Part shown: positions 35,036 to 45,815 of the stretch, piece by piece | How positions within the stretch are numbered: the stretch's first letter is position 1 | Layout of the letters: each line of letters begins with the position of its first letter | NCBI RefSeq assembly: GCF_002109495.1 | Contig: NZ_LVJN01000019.1 | Coordinates: 620,001-684,000 of the forward strand | DNA from: Magnetofaba australis IT-1 | GTDB lineage: Bacteria; Pseudomonadota; Magnetococcia; Magnetococcales; Magnetococcaceae | DNA: 64,000 nt | Reading direction: 5' to 3' | Notes under the pieces: model-generated | The model's input: the letters and a program-made list of their open reading frames with translations, nothing else | Told to the model about the DNA's origin: nothing | Databases searched by the model: none | Made by a program: the position numbers and the translations under genes

Positions 35036-36859
35036 CTACTTTCCTAGGTGTCGGGTCCCCCTGAAACCGGACGGCATAATTCCCACCACAAGATTGGCCA
35101 GTAGACACAACATCGCCCCGGCCAATGCCGCCAGGGAGACCACATTGGCGATCTTCTGCGCCGTGGACATCTCGAACTCATACGGATGGTAGCGCAGCAG
35201 CTTCATCAACTGCGCATGCTGATCGAGACGGAAGTGGTCGCCGGGCTTGCACTGGTTTTCGTCCGGATAGACGTAGCAGGCCGGATTCTTGAAGTTGAAA
35301 ATATTCTTTTCAAAGCTCATATCCGCCGGACCGGGGCGCAGCGGACGCCAGGGGAAGCGGCCCAGGCGATAGCCGAAGATCGGCTCATAACAGAGAATGG
35401 GCGACTGACGCACGATGAGCGAGTCGTTGCGGTTGGCGTGCAGTAGGGGGCGACCTGCGCCATCACGATACATCAGCAAAGCTTCGATCTGGGGCGCGTA
35501 ATCCTCACGCTGTTTAACGGCGTTGTACTCTTTGACCACAGCCGTGGGGTCATACCCTTGAGCTTGATAGTGCTGTTTGTCAGTCAACGCGTTCTGCGCG
35601 ATGACGCCGCCCACACAGAGCGCCAACGCCAGCCAGGGCAGGGCTTTGTTACGCCAGGGCAGGGCGTCGAAAGCCCATGCCGCCGCCATGGCGACCAGCA
35701 CGGTGTAGATCACCAGCCAACGACCCAAAAAACTGGAGCTGCCGAGGACTGGCAGACTCTTGAGAAAGGCGTTCCAGTGCGGTTCAAAGGTGTTGATGGC
35801 GAAAGGGAAAAGAATCAAGAGCGCCAAAACGATGCTGTGTGTCTTGGGGCGTGACCAGTCTTTGCTCCAGGGGCGTTGGCGCAACCACAGTAGCGCCACA
35901 ATCGCCAGGATGATCAGCGGAACCAGCGAGAGGCCATACTCGAACTCATGGCGCTCCAGCCCCCAGGTGCGGTTGTCCATGTAGTGGTTGATGGTCTGCA
36001 GATCTGGCGGCGTCCAGAAAAGTGAGCGGACCAGCAGGTCCAATCCCATGAGAATGGTGCGAAAGCCCGGCAACAGATAGTCGACGCGAGGGAATTGCGA
36101 CAGGAACGCAAACGAGGCGACGATTTTCGCCGCGCTAATAGCCACAGCCAGGACGCACACCCCCGCCCAGATCAGCAGCGGGCGGGCGCGCCAGTGCGTT
36201 TGTTGCATGTGCAATGCAGTGGTCAGCAGCAGCGCAAAGGCCATGGCGGGCATCAGCGAGCCCATGCCGGAGATCATGCCGTAGGCCAACAACAGCGCCG
36301 CGCCGCTCAACCAGCCCGCTGTTGCCAGTCGCCCGCCCGTATTCACTGCGCGCAGTAGCAGAAAGGCCGCCAGCGGCGTGAGCATGATGGGGTGAAACAG
36401 CACATGACCGATGGCTAAGCGATAGGCGAAAAAGCCGTTGAAGGCGAACAGCGTCGCTCCCAGCAGCGCCGCCATGGGCGAGGTTTTGAAGCTATCGCGC
36501 AGCAGCAGCCACATGCCCACATAGCCCAGATAGGCGAACAGCAGCAGGGTGATCTGCAACACGGTGAGCGGATCGACGAAAAACGCCAGCCACTGGGGAA
36601 TCGAGAAGTAGCCGTTCTGCGGATGGGGGAAGGCGGGCAGGCCGCCGCAGAAGGCCGGTGTAAACCAGGGCACAGAAAACAGACCGTTGACGGAAAACCA
36701 GTTGTAGCCATCCAGCATGGCCGGAATAAAGCCGGTGTGGTCGTGGCCCAACTTGCCGCTGGCGTTGGGAATCAACGCGCCAAAGATCATCTGATAGGGG
36801 ATCAGCAGCGCGCCGCCAAACAAAAGCGCCAGCGCCGTTTCGCGTTTACTCGCCTTCAT
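35036..36859 (-). CDS. Polytopic membrane protein, GT-C glycosyltransferase-like
   Basis: 607 residues with about ten to twelve membrane helices, and a large soluble insert (about 440-570) followed by a last helix (about 570-592). The layout, an N-terminal helix, a first loop containing [17 protein letters not shown] and many helices, resembles GT-C fold enzymes that move sugars from polyprenyl-phosphate donors, or YfhO-type proteins. A catalytic Asp/Glu is expected in the first loop; D40 of GHDHTGF is a candidate, but this is inference. It is divergent from htpG and ends next to the IS island. Confidence 0.62.
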   Translation of the reverse strand: MKASKRETALALLFGGALLIPYQMIFGALIPNASGKLGHDHTGFIPAMLDGYNWFSVNGLFSVPWFTPAFCGGLPAFPHPQNGYFSIPQWLAFFVDPLTVLQITLLLFAYLGYVGMWLLLRDSFKTSPMAALLGATLFAFNGFFAYRLAIGHVLFHPIMLTPLAAFLLLRAVNTGGRLATAGWLSGAALLLAYGMISGMGSLMPAMAFALLLTTALHMQQTHWRARPLLIWAGVCVLAVAISAAKIVASFAFLSQFPRVDYLLPGFRTILMGLDLLVRSLFWTPPDLQTINHYMDNRTWGLERHEFEYGLSLVPLIILAIVALLWLRQRPWSKDWSRPKTHSIVLALLILFPFAINTFEPHWNAFLKSLPVLGSSSFLGRWLVIYTVLVAMAAAWAFDALPWRNKALPWLALALCVGGVIAQNALTDKQHYQAQGYDPTAVVKEYNAVKQREDYAPQIEALLMYRDGAGRPLLHANRNDSLIVRQSPILCYEPIFGYRLGRFPWRPLRPGPADMSFEKNIFNFKNPACYVYPDENQCKPGDHFRLDQHAQLMKLLRYHPYEFEMSTAQKIANVVSLAALAGAMLCLLANLVVGIMPSGFRGTRHLGK

Positions 36860-37076
36860 GGTCTGTTTCCGTTTTGATCCTGGTTGTCCTCTCCCCGGAG
36901 CTCTGCGCCGGGGAGGTCACCTTAGCACACTCCCTGAGAAAAAAATGCGCCTGGCGGGTTGCATTTTTCCTGCCCCGTTCCCATATAGGCGTTCGAACAT
37001 CACCTATCAACCCCCGCAAGCAACCGGACCCGACCATTTTTTAGGCGGTCCGAGCCGCGTAAGGAGAATACGCCCC

Positions 37077-39002
37077 ATGAGCGCCGCCGAAACTCGCCAG
37101 TTTCAGACCGAAGTGCGTCAACTGTTGGATCTGATGATCCATTCGCTCTACAGCAACAAAGAGATCTTCCTGCGCGAATTGATCTCCAACGCCTCCGACG
37201 CCAACGATAAAATTCGCTTTGAAGCGCTGGCCAACGACGCCCTCTACGAAGGCGATTCGGAGCTGAAAATTCGCATCGAGTTCGACAAAGAGGCGCGCAC
37301 CGTCACCGTGCGCGACAACGGCATCGGCATGAGCCGCGATGAGGTGATCGCCAATATCGGCACCATCGCCAAATCGGGCACCAAGGAGTTCTTCCAGAGC
37401 CTGACCGGCGATCAGGCCAAGGACGCCCATCTGATCGGTCAGTTCGGCGTCGGCTTCTACTCCGCCTTCATCGTCGCCGATAAGGTCACCCTGGAGACCC
37501 GTCGCGCGGGCGAAGCGAAGGGCGTGCGTTGGGAGTCGGCGGGCGATGGTGAGTACACCCTGGAGGAGATCGAGCGCGCCGAGCACGGCGCGGCGGTGAC
37601 TCTGCACCTGCGCGAAGGCGAGGATGATTTCCTCGATCACTGGCGCCTGTCGAGCATTGTGCGCAAGTTCTCCGACCACGTCACCTGGCCCATCGAGATG
37701 CTCAAGCCCGAAACGCCCAAATTCGGCGAAGAGGAGGAGAGCGAAGCGACCAAGGACGCCGAGACCGTACCCGAGTGGGAGAAGGTCAACAGCGCCTCGG
37801 CCATCTGGACCCGCTCCAAGAGCGAGCTGTCCGATGAGGAGTACAAGGAGTTCTACAAGCACGTCGCCCACGACTTTGAAGACCCCTTGAGCTGGACCCA
37901 CGCGCGCCTCGAGGGCCGTGTGGAGTACTCGGTGCTGCTGTATATCCCCAAAAAGGCCCCGTTCGATCTGTGGGATCGCGACCGCAAGCACGGCGTCAAA
38001 CTCTACGTGCGCCGCGTGTTCATCATGGAGACCACTGAGGAGCTGTTCCCTCGTTACATGCGCTTCGTGCGCGGGGTGGTGGACTCCGCCGATCTGCAAC
38101 TGAACGTCTCCCGCGAGATTCTGCAACAGAGCCCCACCGTGGACGCCATCAAAAAAGGCGCGGTGAGCAAGGTGTTCTCGCACCTGGAGGAGCTGGCCAA
38201 GAACGAGCCGGAGAAGTACGCCGAGTTCTGGAAGGCGTTTGGCTCGGTGCTCAAAGAGGGCGTGATCGAGGACTTCGCCAACAAGGAGCGCATCGCCAAA
38301 CTGTGCCGCTTCGCCTCCACCCACACGGGTGAGTCCGAGCAGACCGTCTCCCTGGCCGACTATGTGGAGCGCATGAAGGAGAGCCAGAAGAAGATCTACT
38401 ACATCACCGGCGAGACCCACACCGCCTGCCTGGCCAGCCCGCACCTGGAGATCTTCCGCAAGAAGGGCATCGAGGTGCTGCTGCTCTCCGACCGCGTGGA
38501 TGAGTGGCTCTCCACCCATCTGAACGAGTTCGACGGCAAGCCGCTGCAGTCCATCACCAAGGGCGAGCTGGACCTCTCCGAGCTGGAGGGCGAAGAGTCC
38601 GAAGCCGAGAAAGAGGCTGAAAAGCAAGCTGAAGAGGCGATCAAGCCGGTGGCGGAGAAGCTCAAGGGCGCGCTGGGCGAGAGCGTCAAAGAGGTGCGCG
38701 TGAGCCATCGTCTGGTGGACTCCCCGGCCTGTCTGGTGAGTGAGGAGTTCGATATGAGCGCCTCCATGGAGCGGCTGCTCAAAGAGGCCGGGCAGGACGT
38801 CAGCGAAGCCAAGCGCATTCTGGAGATCAACCCCACCCATCCGCTGATCAAGCGGCTGGAGAGCGAGGGCGACGAGAGCCGCTTTGCCGATCTGAGCCAC
38901 GTGCTGTTCGACCAGGCGCTGCTCAGCGAAGGCGGCCAGTTGAAGGATCCGGCGTCGTTCGTGAAGCGTCTGAACGGTCTGCTCACCGATATGGCGAGCT
39001 AA
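37077..39002 (+). CDS. htpG: Molecular chaperone HtpG (Hsp90 family)
   Basis: 641 residues, the usual HtpG length. The N-terminal GHKL ATPase domain has [20 protein letters not shown] (catalytic Glu and nucleotide-binding Asn), [11 protein letters not shown] and [15 protein letters not shown]; the middle domain has [19 protein letters not shown] and SREILQQSP; the C-terminal dimerisation domain closes with [12 protein letters not shown]. The start at 37077 is set by AAGGAG 11 bases before the ATG and by the family's N-terminus; a longer frame from 36858 runs through upstream non-coding DNA. Residue DANDKIRF replaces the common DASDKLRF. A strong terminator follows. Confidence 0.97.
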   Translation: MSAAETRQFQTEVRQLLDLMIHSLYSNKEIFLRELISNASDANDKIRFEALANDALYEGDSELKIRIEFDKEARTVTVRDNGIGMSRDEVIANIGTIAKSGTKEFFQSLTGDQAKDAHLIGQFGVGFYSAFIVADKVTLETRRAGEAKGVRWESAGDGEYTLEEIERAEHGAAVTLHLREGEDDFLDHWRLSSIVRKFSDHVTWPIEMLKPETPKFGEEEESEATKDAETVPEWEKVNSASAIWTRSKSELSDEEYKEFYKHVAHDFEDPLSWTHARLEGRVEYSVLLYIPKKAPFDLWDRDRKHGVKLYVRRVFIMETTEELFPRYMRFVRGVVDSADLQLNVSREILQQSPTVDAIKKGAVSKVFSHLEELAKNEPEKYAEFWKAFGSVLKEGVIEDFANKERIAKLCRFASTHTGESEQTVSLADYVERMKESQKKIYYITGETHTACLASPHLEIFRKKGIEVLLLSDRVDEWLSTHLNEFDGKPLQSITKGELDLSELEGEESEAEKEAEKQAEEAIKPVAEKLKGALGESVKEVRVSHRLVDSPACLVSEEFDMSASMERLLKEAGQDVSEAKRILEINPTHPLIKRLESEGDESRFADLSHVLFDQALLSEGGQLKDPASFVKRLNGLLTDMAS

Positions 39003-39029
39003 GAGATATCGCGCATGTGTTGCACTGAG

Positions 39030-39066
39030 CGCCGCCCAACCGGCAATGGTTGGGCGGCGTTTTTTT
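39030..39066 (+). terminator. Rho-independent terminator after htpG
   Basis: 12-bp perfect stem CGCCGCCCAACC / GGTTGGGCGGCG with a 6-base loop, followed by seven T. It ends 12 bases before the start of the next gene. Confidence 0.93.
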
Positions 39067-39077
39067 GGGGGGCGGGG

Positions 39078-39815
39078 ATGGACTATTATATCGGCTGGGA
39101 TGTGGGCGGCTGGAATTGTGACCGCAATCCCAACAGCCGTGACGCCATCGCGATTCTGGATGCCGATGGCGCATTGACGGGGCGGCGGGTGTGGCGCGGC
39201 AATCTGCGTCAGAGCATCAACGACGCGCCGGATGCGCAAACGTGGATTGCGGCGCTGTTTGCTCTGTGCGGCGCGTCGCCGCCAGCGCCCGGCGTCGCCA
39301 TGATCCTGGCCATCGATACGCCGCTGGGCTTCTCCGATGAGTTTCGCCACCTGTTGGCGGGCGAGGCGGTGGAGGCGATTGGCGACGACTTCTCGCGCAA
39401 CCCCTATCTCTACCGGCAAACGGAGATCGAACTGGCCAAGCGCGGGCGGCAGCCGCTCTCGCCCCTCAAGGATATGATCGGCTCCCAGGCTGCCAAGGGG
39501 ATCCACGTGTTGTCGCGTTTTGGATTGGAGTCGATCGCCTGTGGCGTGTGGCGCAATGAGACGGCCAACCTCACCGCCATTGAAGCCTACCCCGGGCCGA
39601 GCAAACACTCGCCCACTCTGCGCGTCATGCAGGCGGGGATTCCCGGGTGGGCGGCGTTGCAGGGAGATTGCCAGGACGCCATCACCTGCGCCCTTCTGGG
39701 GCAGATGTTCGATCAGCAGAGAAATTTGCTCTTCGAGCCGCTGCCAACGGTCTCCCCAGCCGAAGGGTGGATCTGGGTTCCCAATGATGCGCTGGAGCCT
39801 TCGCCAGGGCCCTAG
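39078..39815 (+). CDS. DUF429 family protein (RNase H-like fold)
   Basis: 245 residues. The N-terminal YYIGWDVGGWNCDRNP strand with Asp, ILAIDTPLGFSDEF and the C-terminal DCQDAITCALLGQMF are the acidic-residue blocks of DUF429 proteins, predicted RNase H-like nucleases. Experimental activity for the family is scarce. It starts at ATG 39078 after GGCGGGG, just past the htpG terminator, and overlaps the convergent hybrid kinase gene by 4 bp at their 3' ends. Confidence 0.7.
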   Translation: MDYYIGWDVGGWNCDRNPNSRDAIAILDADGALTGRRVWRGNLRQSINDAPDAQTWIAALFALCGASPPAPGVAMILAIDTPLGFSDEFRHLLAGEAVEAIGDDFSRNPYLYRQTEIELAKRGRQPLSPLKDMIGSQAAKGIHVLSRFGLESIACGVWRNETANLTAIEAYPGPSKHSPTLRVMQAGIPGWAALQGDCQDAITCALLGQMFDQQRNLLFEPLPTVSPAEGWIWVPNDALEPSPGP

Positions 39816-42439
39816 ATCACCGTGTCAGCGTCAATTTTCGTTGTAGCAGGGCGGCGCTCCAGCCAGATGTTGAGCATGGAGAGCAGCTTGGGAGGATCGA
39901 TGGGCTTGGGCAGGTAGTCCGACGCCCCCGCCTGCAAACAGCGATTACGCTCGCCCTGCAGCGCCTTGGCGGTGAGCACGATCACCGGCAGACGTTGATA
40001 GTCGGGATCGCGGCGAATCTCCTTGAGCACCTCATAGCCGTCCATATCCGGCATCATGATGTCCAGCAACACCACCTCAATGGCGTCATCTTCGTGCAGT
40101 CTCTCCAACCCCACGCGCCCATTTTTCGCCATCACCACCTCGGCGCCCTGACTCTCCAACAGGCTGGTCAGGGCGAAGATATTGCGCATGTCGTCTTCGA
40201 CCACAAGAATGCGCCGCCCCTCCAGCAGAATTGCGTCTTCGTCGATAGTCGGACTGGTTGCCGCCACCAGCGTGGCCGGTTTGCTTTCGGGCGGCTGCAC
40301 AGTGGACAGGTGCACAGCGGTGACGTGCGCAGGCTCTTCCGCCGTTGCGGAAGGCGTTGGCTCAGACTGCTCCGAGGCTGCGGCGGGCAGGGCCAGCGCG
40401 TCGAGGAACTCACAGCACAACGCTTCGCGCTCCTGGGCGGTGGCGTCGGCCGGGCAGGTCCACACCCCGGCGGCGCGATCCTCCTTGAGTTTGGGCGCGC
40501 CGCTGGCGGCCAGCTCCAGCACCGCCAGGGCGTCGCGTTTGACCGCGCCGCAGAGGCGCTCGTAGAGATGGCTCTCATCCACGCCGGATAACGGCGTCGC
40601 CAGAATCGCCGCCAACGGATTGTAGAAATTGGCCAAAAACAGCGCCGAGCCCATATCGCCCGCGACCACCGCGGCGAACCCCTGGGCGCGCGCGGCCTCC
40701 AGTTGATCGCGCACCGGCTCGTGCTCATTGCCGATCACCAGCACGCTGGCGTCGGTGGGGCGCAGTTTGCGGCGGTCGTCGCGAATGGACTCCACGTCGG
40801 TGTCCTTCATATGCGGCGTTTGCGCTTCGGCGCTCTCCTCTTCGGCCTTGCGCAGCGCCTGGAGATCGCCCACCGGCAGCAGCAGCGTGAAGGTGCTGCC
40901 TTCGCCCTCCTGGCTCTGCACGCTGAGTAGACCAGAGAGCAGGGTGGCCAACTCCTGACTGATGGCCAGCCCCAGGCCGGTGCCGCCATATTTGCGCGAG
41001 GAGCTGTCATCCACCTGCTTGAAAGGCTCGAAGATCAGCTTCAATTTGTCGGCGGGGATGCCGATGCCGGTGTCGCTGACGCTAAAGCGCACCCACGGGA
41101 TGTCGGGGAAGGGGTGGTCCACCGGCAGGCCGCTGGGGGCATGGGTGGGTTCGAGGGTCACCGTGACTGCGCCGGTATCGGTGAACTTGATGGCGTTGCT
41201 GATCAGGTTCTTGAGGATCTGTTCGACCCGCTGGCGGTCGGTGTGCAGCGCCTCGGGCAGGTCGGGTTTGAGATTCATTTTGAATCCCAGTCCCTTATTG
41301 CGCGCCACATGGGAGAACAGCTTCTCCAAGCCGTCGGCCAACTCCGGCACACTGGCTTTGTCCTTGAATATACGGATGTGTCCCGCCTCAATGCGGGCCA
41401 GATCCAGCACCTCGTCGATGAGCGATAGCAGGTCCGAGCCGGCGGAGTGGATGGTGTGGGCGAACTCCACCTGCTTTTCGTCCAGATTGCCCTTACGGTT
41501 CTCCCCCAACAGTTTGGAGAGGATGAGCAGGCTGTTGAGCGGCGAGCGCAATTCGTGGGACATGCTGGCCAGAAAGCGTGATTTATAGCGGCTGCTCTGC
41601 TCCAGCTTCTCGATGGTCTCGCGCAGTAGATCCTGATGAATGGAGAGTTCGTTCTTCTGCTGGCGCGTCTGATCCAGCAGTCCTTGCATGCGCGCATGGG
41701 CGTCCACCCCGGTCAGGGCCAGGGCCAGGGTGCCGCATGCGCGCTCTAGAAAGCGCCGCGTAGCCTCGCTGAAGGCGCGTCCGGAGCCCAATATCATAAC
41801 CCCTTTGACCTCTTCGGTGCGGGCGATGGGCAGGCCGATGACGTGCCGTGGCGTGAGCTTGCACACCCCCACATCAATGCGCGCTTGTGGCGTTTGCAGG
41901 GGGTCTAACGTCAGTGCGCGACCGCTCTTGGCCACTGCGCCGGGGGCGCCTTCGCCCCAGGGGATGAGCGTCTGTTTGGCGATCTGTGGATCCAGCGCAT
42001 AGCCCGCCATGAGGCGCAATTGCGCGGGCTGCTCGGCATCCTCAGTTGGTTCGCTCAGGTAGATGACCCCCATATTTAGCTCCAGCAGGGGGCCAAGGGT
42101 GTCCAGCGTCTCCTGGCACAGCGCCTTGTCATCATTGAGGCCGCGCAGTTGGCGGTTGAGACGGCGGATGGCGCCCACGCTCCAGGATTGCGTCTCCAGC
42201 TCTGCGGCCAGGGGGCGAAACAGAGTCAGGTAGAGAATCGGCGCAGCCAGCACGGTGAACGTCAGGGCGCTGATGAGCGCCAGCAGCGGCGCAGCGTAGC
42301 CCTCTACTGACAGATTGATCAGCATGATGGCGACAAACGCCGCCGCCAGGATGGCGCCCATGGCCAGCAACGAATAGAGCCAAGGCGATTTGCCTGAGGC
42401 GGGGAGGCGGGGGGCGAGGGGCGAAGGTTGTTCCACCAT
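39812..42439 (-). CDS. Hybrid histidine kinase: GAF, HisKA, HATPase, degenerate and true receivers
   Basis: 875 residues. Two membrane segments (about 21-43 and 50-72) with almost no periplasmic loop; GAF (about 105-245); a coiled coil; HisKA with His295 in SMSHELRSPLNSLL; HATPase (DTGIGIP, KYGGTGLGLAISQELA). Then a region (about 565-650, ASVLVIGNEHE, AAVVAGDMGSA) that looks like a receiver lacking the phospho-Asp, and a final receiver with VVEDDMRNIFAL and Asp in VVLLDIMMPDMDGYEV. The short first loop suggests membrane or cytoplasmic sensing through GAF. The gene stands alone. Confidence 0.9.
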   Translation of the reverse strand: MVEQPSPLAPRLPASGKSPWLYSLLAMGAILAAAFVAIMLINLSVEGYAAPLLALISALTFTVLAAPILYLTLFRPLAAELETQSWSVGAIRRLNRQLRGLNDDKALCQETLDTLGPLLELNMGVIYLSEPTEDAEQPAQLRLMAGYALDPQIAKQTLIPWGEGAPGAVAKSGRALTLDPLQTPQARIDVGVCKLTPRHVIGLPIARTEEVKGVMILGSGRAFSEATRRFLERACGTLALALTGVDAHARMQGLLDQTRQQKNELSIHQDLLRETIEKLEQSSRYKSRFLASMSHELRSPLNSLLILSKLLGENRKGNLDEKQVEFAHTIHSAGSDLLSLIDEVLDLARIEAGHIRIFKDKASVPELADGLEKLFSHVARNKGLGFKMNLKPDLPEALHTDRQRVEQILKNLISNAIKFTDTGAVTVTLEPTHAPSGLPVDHPFPDIPWVRFSVSDTGIGIPADKLKLIFEPFKQVDDSSSRKYGGTGLGLAISQELATLLSGLLSVQSQEGEGSTFTLLLPVGDLQALRKAEEESAEAQTPHMKDTDVESIRDDRRKLRPTDASVLVIGNEHEPVRDQLEAARAQGFAAVVAGDMGSALFLANFYNPLAAILATPLSGVDESHLYERLCGAVKRDALAVLELAASGAPKLKEDRAAGVWTCPADATAQEREALCCEFLDALALPAAASEQSEPTPSATAEEPAHVTAVHLSTVQPPESKPATLVAATSPTIDEDAILLEGRRILVVEDDMRNIFALTSLLESQGAEVVMAKNGRVGLERLHEDDAIEVVLLDIMMPDMDGYEVLKEIRRDPDYQRLPVIVLTAKALQGERNRCLQAGASDYLPKPIDPPKLLSMLNIWLERRPATTKIDADTVI

Positions 42440-42627
42440 AATTCAGGATTATCCTATGAGCCAATGACAAGTCGAATTTATTCCTACAGCATCTCTTGAA
42501 ACGGCGCGCGCTTCAAGGCTGTCGTGGCCGCCGTGCGCCGAACATGGGCGCGGTGTTGTCAGCGCGCGGGCAATCTGGCAAAATTTATGGATTTTTCCAA
42601 CAAGGCAGTGACGGTCTGGGAGGGCGG

Positions 42628-43605
42628 ATGTCCACGATTCTGGTAACCGGCGGGGCGGGCTATATCGGCGCCCATGTGTGTAAGGCGCTGGCGCGGGCCG
42701 GGATGACCCCCGTGACGCTGGACAATCTGGTCTATGGCCATGAACGGGCGGTGAAATGGGGCCCGTTCGAGCGTGGCGATATCGCTGATGGCGACTTCGT
42801 GCGCGCGGTGATCGCCCGCCATCAGCCGCGCGCGGTGATCCATCTGGCCGCCTTCGCCTATGTGGGGGAGTCGGTGAGCGATCCCGGACGTTACTATCGC
42901 AACAATGTGGTGGGGTCCCTCACCCTGCTGGAGGCGATGCGCGATCTGAAGGTGCGGGATCTGGTCTTCTCCAGCACCTGCGCCACCTATGGCGAGCCGG
43001 AGCAGGTTCCCATTACCGAAGCCGAGAAGCAGCAGCCCATCAACCCTTACGGCGCCTCCAAGCTGATGATGGAGCGCATGATGGCGGACTTCTGCGCCGC
43101 CCATGGCATGCGTGCAGTCGCGCTGCGCTACTTCAATGTCGCCGGGGCCGACCCCGAGGGGGAGATCGGCGAATCCCACGATCCGGAGACGCATTTGATC
43201 CCGCTGGTGCTGGAGGCGGCGTTGGGGCAGCGCGAGGCGATCACCCTGTTCGGCGACGACTATCCCACTCCCGACGGCTCCTGTATCCGCGACTATCTGC
43301 ATGTGAGCGATCTGGCCGACGCTCACCTCAAAGCGCTGACGTGGTTGGGGGGGCATCCGGGATTTGACGCCTTCAACCTGGGCAATGAGCAGGGCGCATC
43401 GGTGCGCGAGGTGGTTGAGACCGCCCGCCGCGTCACTGGTCGGGAGATTCCCCTACGCATCGGCGCGCGTCGCGCGGGCGATCCGCCGGTGCTGGTGGCC
43501 AGCAGCGCGCGAGCGCATCAGGAGCTGGGCTGGCGGCCCCAGTTGGGCGCGTTGGCGGACCAGATTGAGACCGCATGGCGCTGGACCCTCAGTCAACACG
43601 GTTGA
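42628..43605 (+). CDS. galE: UDP-glucose 4-epimerase
   Basis: Interconverts UDP-glucose and UDP-galactose, supplying galactose units for surface glycans. 325 residues: the NAD-binding TGGAGYIGAHVCKAL, catalytic SSTCATYG and YGASK (Tyr and Lys), and RYFNVAGADPEGEIGE, which is specific for GalE among extended SDR enzymes. DGSCIRDYLHVSDLADAH is also diagnostic. The start at 42628 has GGGAGG upstream. It lies 198 bp before pseB on the same strand; both fit a polysaccharide-precursor group. Confidence 0.93.
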   Translation: MSTILVTGGAGYIGAHVCKALARAGMTPVTLDNLVYGHERAVKWGPFERGDIADGDFVRAVIARHQPRAVIHLAAFAYVGESVSDPGRYYRNNVVGSLTLLEAMRDLKVRDLVFSSTCATYGEPEQVPITEAEKQQPINPYGASKLMMERMMADFCAAHGMRAVALRYFNVAGADPEGEIGESHDPETHLIPLVLEAALGQREAITLFGDDYPTPDGSCIRDYLHVSDLADAHLKALTWLGGHPGFDAFNLGNEQGASVREVVETARRVTGREIPLRIGARRAGDPPVLVASSARAHQELGWRPQLGALADQIETAWRWTLSQHG

Positions 43606-43803
43606 GCGCCGGGCTGGCGCAGGGCGTTTTCTCCGTGGCGTCAACGGGGGGCGTGGGCTATACTACAGAGCTTCCACGACTCGTGGTTGGCCCGTTCTGA
43701 AGTGCGTCGCGGGGGCGTCCCGCATCGCGCGCTGGGCTTGTTGACTCATATTTGTTGCGCTATTTGCGCGTATCCTGACCGTTTATTCTGGAGTTCGTAG
43801 AGC

Positions 43804-44835
43804 ATGCTCAACGGCAAGACAATTCTGATCACCGGAGGCACCGGCTCGTATGGCAAAAAGTGCGTTGAGGTGATCCTGCGTCACTATAAACCGCACAAGC
43901 TCATCATTTTTAGCCGCGACGAACTCAAGCAGTTTGAAATGGGCCAGGTGTTCAGTCAGGAGAAACACGCCTGCATGCGCTACATGCTGGGCGATGTGCG
44001 CGACAAAGAGCGCCTGGTGCGCGCCTTCCATGGCGTGGACTATGTGATTCACGCCGCCGCGCTCAAGCAGGTGCCCGCCGCCGAATACAACCCCGATGAG
44101 TTCATCAAGACCAACGTGCATGGCGCCATGAATGTGGTCGAGGCCGCGCTGCAGGCCGGGGTGAAGAAGGTGGTGGCGCTCTCCACCGACAAAGCGTGCA
44201 ATCCGGTGAATCTGTACGGCGCCACCAAGCTCTGCTCCGATAAACTGTTCGTGGCGGGCAAATCCTTCGCCGGCATCGACGGCACGGTGTTCTCGGTGGT
44301 GCGTTACGGCAACGTGGTCGGTTCGCGCGGCTCGGTGGTGCCCTTCTTCGAAGAGCGCAAAGCCACCGGCCAACTGCCCATCACCGACCCGCGCATGACC
44401 CGCTTCTGGATCACCCTGGAAGATGGCGTGATGTTCTCCCTGCGCGCCCTGCAGGATAGCAAGGGCGGCGAGATCTTCGTGCCCAAGATCCCCTCCATTC
44501 GCGTGCCCGATCTGGCCACCGCCATCTGCCCGGAGTGCGAGCAGCCGGTGGTGGGCATCCGTCCCGGCGAGAAGCTGCACGAGGCGATGATCTCCGAAGA
44601 CGATTCGCGCCACGCCATCGAATTTGAGCACCACTATATTATTCAGCCCGATGAGCAGCTCAAACAGGAGCTGGTCGCGCTGGGCGGCAAACGCTGCCCG
44701 GAAGGGTTCGACTACGTCTCCGACGCCAACCCCGACTTCATGACCGTCGAGGAGTTGCGCGAGATGCTTGATCGCATCAAGGAGGACTACCAGATCGAGG
44801 ACCATCGTTGGGCCCTCGACGGCATGCCCAAGTAA
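43804..44835 (+). CDS. pseB: UDP-N-acetylglucosamine 4,6-dehydratase, PseB-type
   Basis: 343 residues of the extended SDR family. TGGTGSYG binds NADP; STDKACNPVNLYGATK contains the catalytic Asp-Lys and Tyr/Lys of inverting 4,6-dehydratases; MRYMLGDVRD and VRYGNVVGSRGSVVPFF are PseB/FlaA1 hallmarks. PseB performs the first step toward pseudaminic acid, a flagellin or LPS sugar. The usual next enzyme, PseC, is not next to it; instead a terminator and then Kdo genes follow. It could act in another nonulosonate or surface pathway. Symbol given with moderate confidence. Confidence 0.86.
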   Translation: MLNGKTILITGGTGSYGKKCVEVILRHYKPHKLIIFSRDELKQFEMGQVFSQEKHACMRYMLGDVRDKERLVRAFHGVDYVIHAAALKQVPAAEYNPDEFIKTNVHGAMNVVEAALQAGVKKVVALSTDKACNPVNLYGATKLCSDKLFVAGKSFAGIDGTVFSVVRYGNVVGSRGSVVPFFEERKATGQLPITDPRMTRFWITLEDGVMFSLRALQDSKGGEIFVPKIPSIRVPDLATAICPECEQPVVGIRPGEKLHEAMISEDDSRHAIEFEHHYIIQPDEQLKQELVALGGKRCPEGFDYVSDANPDFMTVEELREMLDRIKEDYQIEDHRWALDGMPK

Positions 44836-44844
44836 ACATCGCAG

Positions 44845-44876
44845 CGCCGCGTCCGAGGCTTCGGACGCGGCGTTTT
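44845..44876 (+). terminator. Rho-independent terminator after pseB
   Basis: 12-bp perfect stem CGCCGCGTCCGA / TCGGACGCGGCG with a 4-base loop, followed by four T. It separates pseB from the kdsA gene group. Confidence 0.85.
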
Positions 44877-44930
44877 GCCTGTTCCCGTCGCCAATCGGCT
44901 CTGTCCCGGCGGCGGGATGGATGACCGCCC

Positions 44931-45815
44931 ATGCACAGCAAAACACTCCACGTCGGTTACGATGACCGCGTCACGCCGGTGACCATCGGCGACACCAACC
45001 CCCTGGTTCTCATCGGCGGCCCCTGCGCCATCGAAAGCTACGACCACGCCATGATGATGGCCGATCGCATCGGTCAGATCACGCGCAAACTGGGGATTCC
45101 CTGGATCTACAAATCCTGCTACGACAAAGATTGCCGCTCCTCGCCGGAGAGCTTCCACGGCGTCGGCCTGGATGACGGTCTGCAGATTCTGGATAAAATC
45201 CGCACCGAGACCGGTCTGCCCATCACCTCCGACTTCTCCTCGGCGGATTGGGGCGCGGCCACCGGCGAGGTGGTGGACCTGATGCAGGTGCCCGCCTATC
45301 TGTGTCGCCAGACCACCATTCTGCGCGCCGCCGCGCAGACCGGCAAACCGGTGCATCTGAAAAAGGGGCAGTTCATGAGCCCCTGGAACATGAAGAACTC
45401 GGTGCGCAAGATCGAGCATTTTGGCGGCAACGAAGTGCTGCTGACCGACCGCGGCACCTTCTTCGGTTACAACATGCTCATCAATGACATGCGTAACTTC
45501 CCCATCATGATGGAGACCGGTTATCCGGTCTGCCTGGACGCCACCCACTCGGTGCAGTTGCCCACCTCCATGGGCAACATCTCCGGCGGTCAGCGCGAGT
45601 ACATCCCGCATCTGCTGCGCGCCGCCTGCGCGGTGGGGGTGCACGCCATCTTCATGGAGGTGCATGACGATCCGGCCAACGCCCTGTCGGACGCCAACAC
45701 CGTGTTGGATATTCAGTACCTGGAGTATTGCCTGTCTCACGCCAAGGCGATGCATGAAACCCGTCTGGCCCTGTTCGAGAAGTGGGGGGAAGATCGTGTC
45801 CACACCGACGACTGA
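44931..45815 (+). CDS. kdsA: 3-deoxy-8-phosphooctulonate synthase (KDO-8-P synthase)
   Basis: Condenses phosphoenolpyruvate with arabinose 5-phosphate for LPS inner core. 294 residues. GGPCAIES holds Cys32 where E. coli KdsA has Asn, marking the metal-dependent class, as in Aquifex. KSCYDKDCRSSPESF, HLKKGQFMSPWNMKN, LTDRGTFFGYN, DATHSVQ and FMEVHDDP are the PEP/A5P and metal-binding segments; the last two include the His and Glu/Asp metal ligands. The CBS protein gene overlaps its 3' end by 20 bp and kdsB follows. Confidence 0.93.
   Translation: MHSKTLHVGYDDRVTPVTIGDTNPLVLIGGPCAIESYDHAMMMADRIGQITRKLGIPWIYKSCYDKDCRSSPESFHGVGLDDGLQILDKIRTETGLPITSDFSSADWGAATGEVVDLMQVPAYLCRQTTILRAAAQTGKPVHLKKGQFMSPWNMKNSVRKIEHFGGNEVLLTDRGTFFGYNMLINDMRNFPIMMETGYPVCLDATHSVQLPTSMGNISGGQREYIPHLLRAACAVGVHAIFMEVHDDPANALSDANTVLDIQYLEYCLSHAKAMHETRLALFEKWGEDRVHTDD

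Noticed and set aside
34896-35192. Plus-strand frame running from the IS1 flank into the GT-C gene
   Set aside because: No start signal and no clear homologue; only a short stretch looks like an old nucleotide-binding fold.
37041-39608. 855-codon minus-strand frame over htpG
   Set aside because: htpG is certain; the antisense frame exists because of codon bias.
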